The notes under the pieces were generated by a model. The model did no database searches. It was not told where the DNA came from and was given only the letters and a program-made list of their open reading frames with translations. From Dicyema japonicum (taxonomy: Eukaryota > Dicyemida > Rhombozoa > Dicyemidae): DNA of 27,017 nucleotides. Where the stretch lies: the NCBI GenBank assembly GCA_011109175.1, contig RDEW01000049.1, positions 312,391-339,407 on the forward strand. The letters are read 5' to 3'. The translations under genes and the position numbers were made by a program. The first letter of the stretch is position 1; each line of letters begins with the position of its first letter. This document shows, one piece after another, positions 9,128-18,392 of this stretch.

Positions 9128-9649
9128 TATTTTATATTGCTAAGAGACTAAAATTTAATTAAAAATTAATTTTTTATGTAATTTTATGTTTTTCGTTCTT
9201 ATTAACTTTTTATATGGCAGTGTCGAGGAAACTAACCTCATTATGGAAAACTTATTCAATCAAAATGTAACCGGGGACTTTCGTTAATGGCAGAGAACTA
9301 CCCTTCCTCGCTGTCTGAGTAAAGATTATGCTCCTACTTTCGGGAAATTGAAAACGGCGGACGATCTCGATAAACTGTAGAAGCAACGAGAATGGTGAAC
9401 TGAAAAAACTGGTATAACGGCACAAGTATTCATACGTCTAGGGGTAACGTGGATTTGGTAGCCATCTTCCAATGGAGGTGAGCATTTTTTGTCCAAAAAC
9501 TAATAGACTGTAAAGATGCTTTGCTTCATGACCCAATCATATTGTACTAGCTAAACGTACCTGTTTCAATACGGCTATTCGCACACAGAAAGTGATAAAT
9601 CAAAGCTAACAAAAAAGTTGATAATAAAAGTCACGTTTTCGGACCTTAA
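9128..9649. other. Upstream region of the LRR-death-domain gene, no gene recognised
   Basis: The first 100 bp upstream of the start codon are A/T-rich and would hold the promoter. No core element can be assigned with confidence. The remainder may be the heavily decayed 5' part of the + strand LINE that becomes readable at 9650. Confidence 0.3.
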
Positions 9650-10020
9650 GATAAGGTTCCATAAAGGGCAATCCTGTGTTGACTGCCTCTGGAGGTTGGG
9701 TTCTCAAAATCCGCGTCATGCTGAAACAGTACATCATTGTGCTGTTCCTTAATGTGGAGAGAACTTTCGACTCACTATTGCATGATGGCCTATAATAAGC
9801 CCTCACTGAAGCTGGAATCTCCCTTGAACTGATTAGCTGGATCTCTAAATTTTTAGAAGGCCGGGTGAATTGGGTATGCACAAAGACTGTTGATGCAATT
9901 TATTAGTGTCTAACCAAGGAGTACCACAGGGGTCTATCCTGAGCATATTCTCACCTATGGTGTGCACTCCTGCGATTTCAATAAGGAGACATGCAATTCC
10001 GCCATTTCCACAAAGAACCT
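9650..10020 (+). mobile_element. LINE reverse transcriptase fragment
   Basis: In shifting + frames the RT blocks RFHKGQSCVDCLWRL (usual FGFRxGxST block), FLNVERTFDSLLHDGL (motif A), ISLELISWISKFLEGRVNW, and SNQGVPQGSILS (motif B, near 9908-9943) occur in the right order. Motif A has Asn where the first catalytic Asp is expected. Stops and frameshifts are frequent. This is a dead Jockey/CR1-like fragment. Residual coding-like sequence up to about 10300 may belong to it. Confidence 0.75.
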
Positions 10021-10247
10021 GACGGAGTTCAAACATCCGCAGTATATAATAGAAAAGATCCTGATAAATTCGATTTGAAAGCTAAAGTCTTATTTCGTTC
10101 AAATCAAATGGTACGGAGTGTTAAATCCTCAATAACTAACGTTTTGACAAAAACGTCAAAAGTGTATTGGATCGTGTCGACAAATATATTCAGACTATGG
10201 ATTTTCAGTTATGGGACAACACTGTAGGATTCGTTAGAATAGTCAGA

Positions 10248-10646
10248 TTACATTATCTTCAAGAAAGAAGACATCGAAGAAGAGATCTCTGACTTCAGCG
10301 AATGTAAAAGTAAATTGATTTTTGTTGAATCTAAGATCGAAACCTCAAATGATGTCTTCTCTATAAAAGCGGCATTTATTCCCGAGGTCTCTACGATGTA
10401 ACCTCCTGACACTGATCCCTCCGCTGGAAAGATCAAAGGAAGTTTACAGGAGATCATGAACATCACCACCGTCAGTAAAAACGAGGTCATAATAAATACA
10501 AAAAATGCGTAGAAAATCAAATAATGANCTCCTGACACCGATCCCTCCGCTGGAAAGATCAAAGGAAGTTTACAGAAGATCATGAACATCACCACCGTCA
10601 GTAAAAACGAGGTCATAATAAATACAAAAAATGCGTAGAAAATCAA
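10248..10646 (-). CDS. Hypothetical signal-anchored small protein, disturbed by tandem duplication
   Basis: The open minus-strand frame encodes a hydrophobic N-terminus (FYAFFVFIMTSFLLTVVMFM) followed by KLPLIFPAEGSVSGGYIVET and a polar tail of about 60 residues. The hydrophobic segment and PAEGSVSG motif occur twice because of the 126-bp (42-codon) in-frame duplication, with an ambiguous base at the junction (10528). In a single-copy allele the protein would start at the Met of the second copy. Near its end a possible 30-nt intron starting at 10256 has a CTAAC branch-point-like core and would lead into IVVP and a stop. No family is recognised. The + strand reading is also protein-like, so the strand is uncertain. 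Confidence 0.3.
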   Translation of the reverse strand: MIFYAFFVFIMTSFLLTVVMFMIFCKLPLIFPAEGSVSGXHYLIFYAFFVFIMTSFLLTVVMFMISCKLPLIFPAEGSVSGGYIVETSGINAAFIEKTSFEVSILDSTKINLLLHSLKSEISSSMSSFLKIM

Positions 10647-10653
10647 ATAATGA
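10402..10653. repeat. Two-copy tandem duplication, 126-bp unit, with N at the junction
   Basis: Positions 10402-10527 and 10528-10653 are identical except for two substitutions and the n at 10528. The unit length is a multiple of three. The ambiguous base exactly at the copy boundary makes an assembly join a serious alternative to a real duplication. Confidence 0.9.
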
Positions 10654-11099
10654 AAATCCTAAAGTCCGCCAAAAATCCGAGTTCGGGTCACTTTGCTATT
10701 CTTCTAATCAGACAAGCGTAGGGGTGTCGTTGATGACGTTTTCTTCGGCTATCTTCCTCAAAATCTACTCTTACAATCTACGACGGAACTGTGAGATGTT
10801 TCAAATCAGATTTTGTCAACAGAGTGAATCAAATATGTAAGGACAAAAAACATGACCGAAATGACTTTTATGGCACAAATCAGGACTCTAGGAACAGCTA
10901 CTACATTATAGGGACCAAGTAGAGCATTCAATAGGAGAAAGCATAAATTGTGCAAATTACTTACTGTTCATTCGGAATGATCGTAGAACGTCGCCCCGAA
11001 AAGGATCGGGACAGACGGGGGCACAAATATCGTCTAAAATAGGATGGTGTTTTGCCTTCAGAAGAGAAACTGTCTAAAGAAGAATTAATAGGGCTAAAA
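10654..11099. other. Stretch without a recognised gene
   Basis: A 48-codon + strand open stretch at about 10762-10910 (TIYDGTVRCFKSDFVNRVNQ and on) is coding-like but matches nothing I know. The rest shows no clear feature on either strand. Confidence 0.25.
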
Positions 11100-11384
11100 T
11101 CAATACACACAATATAGAGATTTTTTTATGAAAGTTCCAACAATCAAAGTTAGAGTAAACCTAGCTAATGCTATCGGGTCGAGGAGACCGACCATCTTTG
11201 ACCCTCTAAATTTCTCAATAAACTTATGTGAAAATGTGTTAGACTCTTCAGAAGTATAATTTTTCTTCTTCACAATGAACAGACGTTCAAAGTGGGAGGC
11301 TACAGCCTCTGGTCGATCGACAGAGTTTCCAATTGTTCTTCCTTCTGGATCATTTACATTTTTAGTACCCCGGTTTTTAGTCAA
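11100..11384 (-). mobile_element. LINE fragment, linker between endonuclease and RT
   Basis: The minus-strand frame reads NVNDPEGRTIGNSVDRPEAV then ASHFERLFI. This fits the linker of many LINEs (KDxxGxx...A..HFExLF) just before the RT domain. The neighbouring + strand LINE at 11654 shows the related KDKDGKFVGNPEEKAKLIAR then HFETML, so the two come from related but separate elements. Beyond about 11200 the frame no longer resembles RT. Confidence 0.55.
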
Positions 11385-11640
11385 CCTGCAATCGGTTATC
11401 GAACACGATAGTGGTGGAGCAAGGGATTTAGAATTCTTTACAGAAATCGATTCTAAAAATAGCCTATCCCTCGTTTTCTAGTATTTACTCCTAATATCTT
11501 AGGCCATTTAAGTCTGTTTGCTTTCTAGATGAATCCCACTTCCCTATGCTCTATGGACTCACAACGAGGGTCGGTTTTTTAAATACGGATTTTTTAATTA
11601 TGATATATTTACAAATAAATTTATTTTAAATAATTTAAAT

Positions 11641-11653
11641 AACAAAGCGTGAA
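11641..11653 (+). repeat. Target-site duplication, left copy
   Basis: The 13 bases aacaaagcgtgaa are repeated exactly at 13228-13240, just beyond the 3' end of the LINE starting at 11654. LINE coding sequence begins immediately after this copy. Confidence 0.75.
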
Positions 11654-13227
11654 AACACCCTCTACATCAAAGACAAAGATGGAAAATTCGTGGGTAACCC
11701 GGAAGAAAAAGCAAAATTGATTGCGCGACACTTCGAAACAATGTTGAATAAAGAAAATAAGGACTTCCCCCTTTTCAGGGAGAAGGAAAGGCGCTAAAAA
11801 TCCTAATCACAGTGGAAGGGGAGGAATTAGCGATAAATAAACTGAAGAACAACAAGAGTGCTGGAACGGACAACATGAGCCTGAGCTCCTAAAATATGGG
11901 CCAAAAAACTTAGCGACACAATTGCAAAAACCCTAGATGACATCTTTGAAACTAATACCGATCTAGGACTTGGAGATGGATAATTGATACTCATACAAAA
12001 ACCGAACAAATCAAAAAGGACCAGTAGAAAATCTCCGCCCGATTATACTTCTGAATTCTATTCGCAAGGTGCTGGCCAACATTGCACTAAGCCGAATAAA
12101 GGGTGTGGCGGATCTATATCTACCAGCAAGTCAAAGTGGGATCCGAGAAGGGAGGTCTACGGCAGACACTGCATGGAGCCACAGATGTCGCTGCGCAACT
12201 CACCAAAGATTCAAGAGCGCAACGACCGTGTTGGGAATAGATCTCTCTAGAGCTTTCGACTCAATAAACAGACAGAAACTGATAAATGTGCTTGGGCAAA
12301 TATTGGATGAATCGTCGGTTAGGAGAATCAGAATACTACTTGCAAACACAAGAATATCTGTGAGGACAGAAGGAGCAACTTCCCGCAGTTTCAAAACAAC
12401 GATTGGGACACCCCAGGGTGATTCCCACTCCCCTTTACTATTCACCATATATTTTGAATCTGCACTCCGCGATCTCCGTAAATGCTATATAGGAGACATA
12501 GAAGAGACATCTTATGCGGATGATGTGGATTTCATATCACGGGACTCGACTGCACTCCAACACCTACTCGAAAATGCACCTGCGGAGCTTGAGAAATGGT
12601 TTCTCAGCGTAAATGTAAGCAAAACTGAAATTACTGAAATCAAAAGAGAAGACGATATTACTCATGAAAGATGGAGACGTATTAATAAGCTCGACTCTCT
12701 ACTATGAGACGCTGAAGATGTACTAAGGAGGAAAACACTGGAAAATGCGGCAATAGCTAAACTGAAGAAAGGATGGCTAAGAGCCAAAGGACTTGGAATT
12801 GACATAAGATGCAGGCTTTACAACGCGTTTGTGAAACCGATCCTACTGTACAACGTTGGACATGGGGAAGTTCCTTCAACGAACTATCAAAACTAGAAAT
12901 GATGTGATAGATGCCCGGTGGAGGCTATTTGGGCATGTACTAAGAATGAACCCGGATGCACCCGTTGACAAAGCGATGGAAGATTATTTTGACAGTTGCA
13001 ACAAACCCTTCCGCGGACGACCTAGATCGACACTTCCGACTACCTTAAACAAAGACCTAAATCGTGTGAGAAAAAATCTAAATACGGGGGACGACCTGGA
13101 CGAATTGGGATCACTCACATTCGACAGAGGAAGATGGAAAAGACTAACTATAAATATTGTTTCTTTGAGTGTTGCACATGCGGGGCTATAAACATTATGG
13201 CTTTCGTGAAAGTGCCTTAATAATAAC
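11654..13227 (+). mobile_element. 5'-truncated LINE with target-site duplication
   Basis: Readable LINE sequence starts directly at 11654 in the linker before RT (TLYIKDKDGKFVGNPEEKAK), with no endonuclease upstream. RT follows, then a C-terminal region ending in RWRLFGHVLRM and RGRPRSTLP (12918-13035), typical of many animal LINEs. The 3' end is a short TAA-rich tail (taataataacaac, 13221-13230, overlapping the duplication). Perfect 13-bp direct repeats at 11641-11653 and 13228-13240 bracket the element. This is what incomplete target-primed reverse transcription leaves. Several frameshifts and stops make it inactive. Confidence 0.85.
12069..12707 (+). CDS. Reverse transcriptase core of the truncated LINE (212 codons)
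   Basis: This longest open piece holds QSGIREGRSTADTAW (residues 22-36), motif A GIDLSRAFDSI (56-66), motif B GTPQGDSHSPLLFTIY (113-128) and motif C SYADDVDF (148-155). All three catalytic Asp positions are present. Upstream, related sequence with AGTDN, PELLKYGPKNL and ILIQKP lies in other frames from 11840 to 12068. Downstream, the thumb region continues past a stop at 12705-12707. The open frame is therefore only part of the original ORF2 and is probably not translated as such. Confidence 0.8.
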   Translation: MLANIALSRIKGVADLYLPASQSGIREGRSTADTAWSHRCRCATHQRFKSATTVLGIDLSRAFDSINRQKLINVLGQILDESSVRRIRILLANTRISVRTEGATSRSFKTTIGTPQGDSHSPLLFTIYFESALRDLRKCYIGDIEETSYADDVDFISRDSTALQHLLENAPAELEKWFLSVNVSKTEITEIKREDDITHERWRRINKLDSLL

Positions 13228-13240
13228 AACAAAGCGTGAA
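13228..13240 (+). repeat. Target-site duplication, right copy
   Basis: This is an exact match to 11641-11653. It lies directly after the TAA-rich 3' tail of the LINE. Confidence 0.75.
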
Positions 13241-13249
13241 CTATTCGAT

Positions 13250-13640
13250 GTGAGTTGTTTAAAAATAGTAAGCACTACCGCTTTGCCATAAGCACGTAAG
13301 CTTCCTAGGGTTTCGCTCGTGTAGAACACACACTTTATTTAAGTAAAGAACAGTTATTATAACTAGAGAACCAAAGAATGCCAAATAGTGTTTGCGACCA
13401 ATACTTCGCGATGAAGAAAACAATGCGTGTGAATAATGTTCGGATTCTTATTTTTCGCAACAGTAACAAAGCCTTTACATTGCCAGTATTGCTGGAGCAC
13501 CATCAGTGCAGATACCCACACACGCATTCCAATCCAACTTTATATCCTCAAAATATGAATTTATAAAATTGAAAATGTCATTTCCCCTAGAAAAAAATTA
13601 TTATGTCCACAAAATAGGCGGAGGAGTTCCACTCTGACAG
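13250..13640 (-). pseudogene. ZBED/hAT-type transposase remnant
   Basis: Reading the minus strand from about 13610 gives GNDIFNFINSYFEDIKLDWN, then ACVGICTDGAPAIL, then, after stops and a frame change, KNPNIIHTHCFLHREVLV. These match the core of ZBED5/SCAND3-like hAT transposases (DIF...W..CVGVCTDGAPAMLG...NP.....HC.IHREALA). Further decayed sequence may reach about 13250. Two stop codons lie between the Asp-containing CTDGA block and the HC-HRE block, so the copy is inactive. Confidence 0.75.
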
Positions 13641-14129
13641 TCCTCGAAAGCATTGACTTTAGGGCATATTGGAGGAGCTCTGCATCCTAATAATTCGTTT
13701 TCTTTAAGGTCACGATTATATGTGAGAACATAAATTGATGCATTTTTTGTTCAAAATTTGATTATCTGATTCTGGGGTTATTTACTCGTGGGGTAATTTA
13801 AAGGTCAATAATAGTTATGCTGATGTGTCTACGGTTTTTTATTTACAGAGCGACATGATTTTTTCTCTGGCATGTCTAAGTGTGGTTGAATTTTACACAA
13901 ACCACGACCACAAAGGTTCCACATCAGATCCTCTCTTAATTAGTATTATCAAAACACTTTCACGAAACCCATAATACGTATATCCCTACATGTGGAGTGA
14001 AAGAAGCAAATCATACTCCGAACCATGTAGATTTTGTCCGACATTTATAACACTGCGTAAACACTGTTTTGACTCAGTAGCTAGTGCTTGAAGCTTCGAC
14101 AAGATTCTGATATTTAAAGGAGGCCCCGG
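13641..14129. other. Stretch without a recognised gene
   Basis: No convincing coding sequence is seen on either strand. The lower end could contain very decayed flanks of the hAT remnant, and the upper end the 3' end of the minus-strand LINE. Confidence 0.25.
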
Positions 14130-15600
14130 GCAGGAAAAGCTTCTCGAAGAATCGAATAACTAGTCCTTTGGAGAAAGCCAAGAGCTCGATTCATGTTGAA
14201 AGCATAATTTGCTAGAATTCTCCTCGCTTCTCTGTCTAGGGTAGTCTCCGAGTCATCCACCAACCAGTAGGTCATTAAAAACTAGTCTTTGGATTGCTTT
14301 GGTAGAGATTTGGTCATGTATAGCCTTTGACATAGATTTATAAAGAGGTCGCTGAGGAATCTTTACCAGTTCGCGAAACAGGTTCGCTATAGTAGAAATT
14401 ATCCTACGGCAGTTCTTTGTGGTTCAAGAAGTGTCAGGGGTGGTCCGGTTCCGTGGTTTCGTTTAAAAATTAGAGGTTCTTCATGCGGAGGTGATTTTTC
14501 ACTGGAAGAATGGTGGTTTCCCATTTGAATTGATTGGATGATGTGAATCTCGTAATCCAATGATTGTTAGAAGGGCTCCATTTAGAATCTGAAACTGCAA
14601 GGGATGAGGCCCAAGAGGGGATCGATATTTCAAGATGGTCCTGATATATTGTTTGTAGATTGTTCTGAGGGTTTCCTTGTCCTGGCCAAAGATGAATCCG
14701 GCCACCACGCATAGGGCGTTCCTTTACTTGTTTGCTTATGTAACTGCGTGATCCTCGTGTGAAAAGAATGTGAGGCATTGGTCGTATATCACTCTTAGGA
14801 TGTTCAGAGTCTTTTCAGCCATTTTTTAATGAATGTAGGAATTCTCGTTGCGGTTATCCTGTTAGAAACAACGTTCCGGGAGGTCCTGTAGAAGGCCTGA
14901 ATGTCACCGAAGGCGAGGACAGAGCGAAGTGGAGGTTTACGGTTGTTAATTCCCCCCGCAATATAATCACTTAACATGATTAAGTGGGTTGAGGTTGAAT
15001 TCTTGACATGGAAGCCTGTGCTGAGAGTTGGACAGGTTTAGATGAGGTATATACAGCTAAAATTGTACCTCTCGAGGATTTTTGATGCAGCAAAGAGAAG
15101 GGAAATTAATCAAAAGGATCCTGGGTGATGCGTGTCCTTGTCAGGTAAAAGACGGGATTATTGTGGATTGTTTCTAAATCATAGGTACAATTCACAAATT
15201 CAAGGACGCTTGGTAAATGTCCGTGAGGACCCGCAGTACATTTGGTCAAAAATTTTTAGATGATATATGCATAAGTGAGTCAAATAATTTCCACCTCGAC
15301 CTTTTTGTTTTGGGGAATGTGGTCGGAGATCACCAGGATAATGCAGTGTAGTCCGCAGCTGAGTTTGTGTCCCGGACTTTTGATAGCGCGCCTCTCCTTT
15401 GTGAGCTCAATGATCTCCTTGGTGAGGAGTGGATTTTCCCCAGAGATGAATCCCTTGAGAACGTATTTTTAGTCTGTTTGAGTATGCATTTGTTAAAGTG
15501 CTTAATTGAGGAATCAACCGAGCGGAAATTTTTGAATTCAAAGTCCGAAAAGCACTGTTCAGTATCTTTAAACCACAAACCGAGTTTGTAAGTCATGAAG
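14130..15600 (-). mobile_element. Degenerate LINE with internal deletion
   Basis: On the minus strand, 15596-15440 resembles the pre-RT linker (FSDFEFKNFRSVDSSIKHFN). About 14955-14850 has an RT motif-A-like block (RSVLAFGDIQAFYRTSRN). 14800-14560 has the C-terminal region (VIYDQCLTFFSHED, then FGQDKETLRTIYKQYIRTIL). 14510-14200 has the tail (ILPVKNHLRMKNL, REARRILANYA). The GVPQGS and YADD blocks between motif A and the C-terminal region are missing, so an internal stretch is deleted. In-frame stops occur at conserved positions. The C-terminal region resembles that of the LINE at 1-2240, so both may belong to one clade. Confidence 0.8.
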
Positions 15601-15728
15601 GTCTTTCGGCGAATCGACTTTTATTGAATCTTCCGACCTTCAATAATATTTAAATTAAAGTTTTTTTTATTAATATAAATATATTTTTTAATATAAAAAT
15701 TTTATTTAATAAATATTTTAATTATAAA

Positions 15729-16150
15729 ATGACTAATCTAAATCATCTATTCCTTTGTTCTACATTTTTTACGATAATTTCCTTGTTAACGGGAATTGTT
15801 GGATTTTCGATTTTCAGTGTTTATAAGGAAAAATTCGTTAATAATCACAATTTCTTCTTTACTTCAGCTGTGGCCTCACTTTTACTCGTCTCAATAATTT
15901 CCCTGACATTCTCGTTTAAATTTTGGATCAAATACAGAATCCACGTGTCTAATCAGGTTGGGAGTCGATTATATTTTAGAGTTCAATTCAAAATTTCAAG
16001 TCAAATTCGGATCTTCCCCCGTCCTTCAGTGAAGCGTTTAAGATTTCCAATCCAGACAAATCAGAGTCTCCCCCATCCTACGAACAAGCCATTGACCGAA
16101 TCCAGGAAGGACTTTATATTACTCTGTCTAGTAATACAGACACTCTGTGA
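15729..16150 (+). CDS. Small two-pass membrane protein with PPxY tail, two exons
   Basis: Exon 1 is 15729-15956 and exon 2 is 15980-16150, separated by a 23-nt GT-AG intron (15957-15979). The spliced frame is 132 residues. Two hydrophobic segments are visible: residues about 8-30 (LFLCSTFFTIISLLTGIVGF) and 43-66 (FTSAVASLLLVSIISLTFSF). The polar C-terminal tail contains LPPSF (88-92) and SPPSY (106-110). The latter is a PPxY motif of the type bound by WW domains of NEDD4-family ubiquitin ligases. If the intron is left in, the frame degenerates into basic, low-quality sequence, and splicing turns it into an acidic PPxY tail. That is the main argument for the intron. The A/T-rich 100 bp upstream could be the promoter. 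No named family is recognised. Confidence 0.65.
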
Positions 16151-16320
16151 TAAATATATTTTCCTATTTGTTAGCCCATGCTTACTCACTGATCTTCCAG
16201 TTCGTTAGGATTTACAACAATCCCCCGTTTATCATCGTACTGGGTAGTGCTGGCGGTCGCATTTAGTGGCGGGTTCGCTTCCCACCTACATGGTCGATCG
16301 ATTTCCGTTCTGTTCCTTGT

Positions 16321-16580
16321 TTATTCAATTAAGGAGACGACCAATTCCTGGCTGACATCCAAAAAAATGTCCCTCTTCCATACTCCAGTAAAGGGGTCAC
16401 CATAATGGCGGATACTAGGAAAGGAACGTCCAACTTTGACTGGGGGAACTGGATAAGGTCGGTTATACCTTGGTTATCATAAGGGTCTGTCACTATTATT
16501 TGATGCTGTAAATTTCTCAGTGACTGTCTGTGTGAAACGTTCACATAGATTTTTGTTGTTAATTGAGAAAAAATCAACAT
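16321..16580 (-). CDS. Hypothetical two-exon gene (79 aa)
   Basis: ATG is at 16580 and TAA at 16321-16323. A 20-nt GT-AG intron at 16449-16468 joins TDPYDNQ to VPPVKVGRSFPSIRHYGDPF in a continuous frame. The product has no signal peptide or membrane segment and matches no family I recognise. A loosely similar reading (VKVGDHFCAYTEHG) occurs near 17030 on the same strand. The support is only the intron-like junction and a coherent frame, so it could equally be part of a decayed repeat. Confidence 0.3.
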
Positions 16581-16819
16581 TTTAGTGGTAACCACATTAA
16601 CCTCACGTTTAAGGTCGCATCAATAACTAATATTTAAAATTCAGAATTTATATGATTTCTTAGCCTTTTGTAACAATAATTAAAGTCTACTATGTTGGGG
16701 ATAACATTTTCGACTTAACCACACATTGATAGATTCCTGTCCTCGACCTATCTCCCTGTATCGCTTTTACCTAAACACTTTTCGCAAGGGCCATAATAAT
16801 CAAAGCTCCGCACAAACTT

Positions 16820-16955
16820 CATTAGAGTAAAAAACAGTTATCGTAGAAAGGGCACCGAGAAATGTTCTCCACTTCTTTTTGTTGCATGTATCCTTTTAGA
16901 CGATCGGTTCCACAGTGAAGTATTCACTGAGGACGGAGTCACTCGTCAAACCCAG
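16820..16955 (-). repeat. Divergent repeat copy A (inverted relative to copy B at 19820-19940)
   Basis: The reverse complement shares long stretches with 19820-19940, for example around gttccacagtg, gtattcactga and cattagagtaaa, with small indels. At protein level copy A reads LTSDSVLSEYFTVEPIV, then KKKWRTF and YSNEVC. Copy B reads LTSDFAISEYSTVEQIVYKD, then KKKCRTF and YSNELC. The homology at codon level suggests an old protein-coding element, perhaps a transposon. The family is not recognised. Confidence 0.65.
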
Positions 16956-17268
16956 AGATCATATTTAGGAAAACTATATTTTTTGCAAACGAGCGAACAC
17001 CATGTTCGGTGTACGCACAAAAATGGTCTCCAACTTTGACTAGAATTGCCACTATAACGGGAATACCTGGAAAGAAATTTTAATTCTCTGTAATAATGCC
17101 CCACCGCGTATTCACGTGGCCAATAGTGTAAGTTATTCCAGATCACACCAAAGTCCACCTATGACAACAAAAATACAACGTGACAGTTGAGGGGATCCAA
17201 AAGTTTGACAGTCTTTATTGGATTCATTGTGATCCACTGAGACAAACAAACAGCATGACGTGACAAAG

Positions 17269-17276
17269 TGACGTCA
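17269..17276. promoter_or_regulatory. CRE-like palindrome TGACGTCA
   Basis: A perfect TGACGTCA with a half site (catgacgtgac) 16 bp before it, about 530 bp upstream of the eL20 start codon. An 8-mer is expected by chance at this rate in tens of kilobases, so function is speculative. Confidence 0.15.
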
Positions 17277-17805
17277 CACGAGAAGTAATCCTTTATAGCA
17301 GCGCATACCTGCAGACATTAATGTGTGTCCAGAGAGCCTACGTGATATCTCATAAAGTATCCTCGTATTCTGGAATTTTCGTTGTAATAATAGTTACCTC
17401 AGCTGATTTCCACTGATAAAATTAGTTCCGTCGGAATTCAAGGTCGAGTGAACTCAAATTCTGAAGTAACATAATAGTAGTCTACCAATTAGTTATATAA
17501 GCGGTTTTCGTTCGTGGGAAAAGTCATTTCAGCGTAAGCCATGTTTTCTAAGGATTTTGTAAGATTAGCACAAAGTGCTTTCTTGATATCTTAGTGGTCT
17601 CCAAAGGTAAAAACTTTATAAATTTGTGGCCGTATATATCAAATGTGTCACAATTCATTTGAGCTCCATTTACTGTAAAAAACCATTCGGGTAATATCTC
17701 AGATATCATTTCACCGAGTAAAAACAGTTTAATTTAATTAAATAATATAAATTAACTAAATAAAATTTAAATATTATTTCAAATTTAAAATAGAGTAAGC
17801 GTGTC

Positions 17806-18392
17806 ATGGAGGTTGTTTGTGGTGATTTGAGAGTAGCTAAAAGAATACGTCGTTATTGGAAGGAGAACGCCAGTTGGAGATGAAGTCACTCCATTGGTGA
17901 GAATGAGCATCTATGCAAAGAACCCCGTTATTGCAAAGTCAAATTTCTGGTCGTACATGAAAAGACTGAAAAAGATAAAAAAATCAAGCGGAGACCTTAT
18001 TCAAATCAAACAAGTCACTTCTAACAAAATGGTTGTCAAAAACTACGGTGTTTGGGTGAGGGTTCGCTCTCATAGGAACATTCAAAACATGTCCTTTGAG
18101 TTCCGGGCTACTTCACGTGCTGAGGCAGTCAACAAATGCTGTAACTCCTTATAGTAACGTTAGATAAAACATTGGCTGGGAACCACTCAGCGAGATCCTA
18201 CGCAATAGATGTTATCCGTGTGGAGACTGTATTGCCTGGAGATTGTAGGAGGGCTTCAGTTAAACAATTCCACGTGAGTTTTGTTGGTTGAGTGTATAGA
18301 ACTCTCAGTTGAAGTATCGCCCCTACAGGAATGTGAATAAGTCACTTATTCCCAATAGATTCAGCACCAACAGACCTTCTACCTACTATTAA
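17806..18392 (+). CDS. RPL18A: Large-subunit ribosomal protein eL20 (RPL18A), four exons
   Basis: Exons: 17806-17821, 17844-18140, 18164-18273, 18300-18392. Introns are 22, 23 and 26 nt, all GT-AG. The joined frame is 171 residues (human 176). Diagnostic matches to the family: EYVVIGRRTP, AKSNFWSYMKRLKKIKKSSG, VKNYGVWVR, the NM-EFR pattern, CYKTLAGNHSARSYAIDVI (spliced across intron 2), CRRASVKQFH, and the basic end RFSTNRPSTYY (family RFTTKRPNTFF). The protein binds 28S rRNA in the 60S subunit. Introns 2 and 3 are fixed by the conserved CYRDMGARHRARAHSI and QFHDSK regions. The first intron is less certain: it removes codons GDLR, although the family has G-x-L-R/K before EY. The gene looks intact and functional. 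Confidence 0.95.

Larger units (their letters stand above)
16581..17805. other. Intergenic region with one copy of a divergent repeat
   Basis: There is no complete gene. Positions 16820-16955 are homologous, in inverted orientation, to 19820-19940 (separate entries). The last 80 bp before the eL20 start codon are strongly A/T-rich. A CRE-like palindrome lies at 17269-17276. Confidence 0.4.

Noticed and set aside
12200-13232. Minus-strand ORFs at 12200-12448 and 12984-13232
   Set aside because: They are antisense to the RT and C-terminal regions of the + strand LINE and have no motifs of their own.
16225-16290. tRNA- or SINE-like stretch with a box-B-like GGTTCGCTTCC near 16271
   Set aside because: No cloverleaf could be drawn: the anticodon arm is too short and the acceptor stem does not pair. 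Only one promoter box is similar.
17000-17160. Paralogue of the 16321-16580 candidate gene on the basis of a shared VKVG word
   Set aside because: Only about 12 identical bases are shared. That is expected by chance in 27 kb, and the frames around it contain stops.
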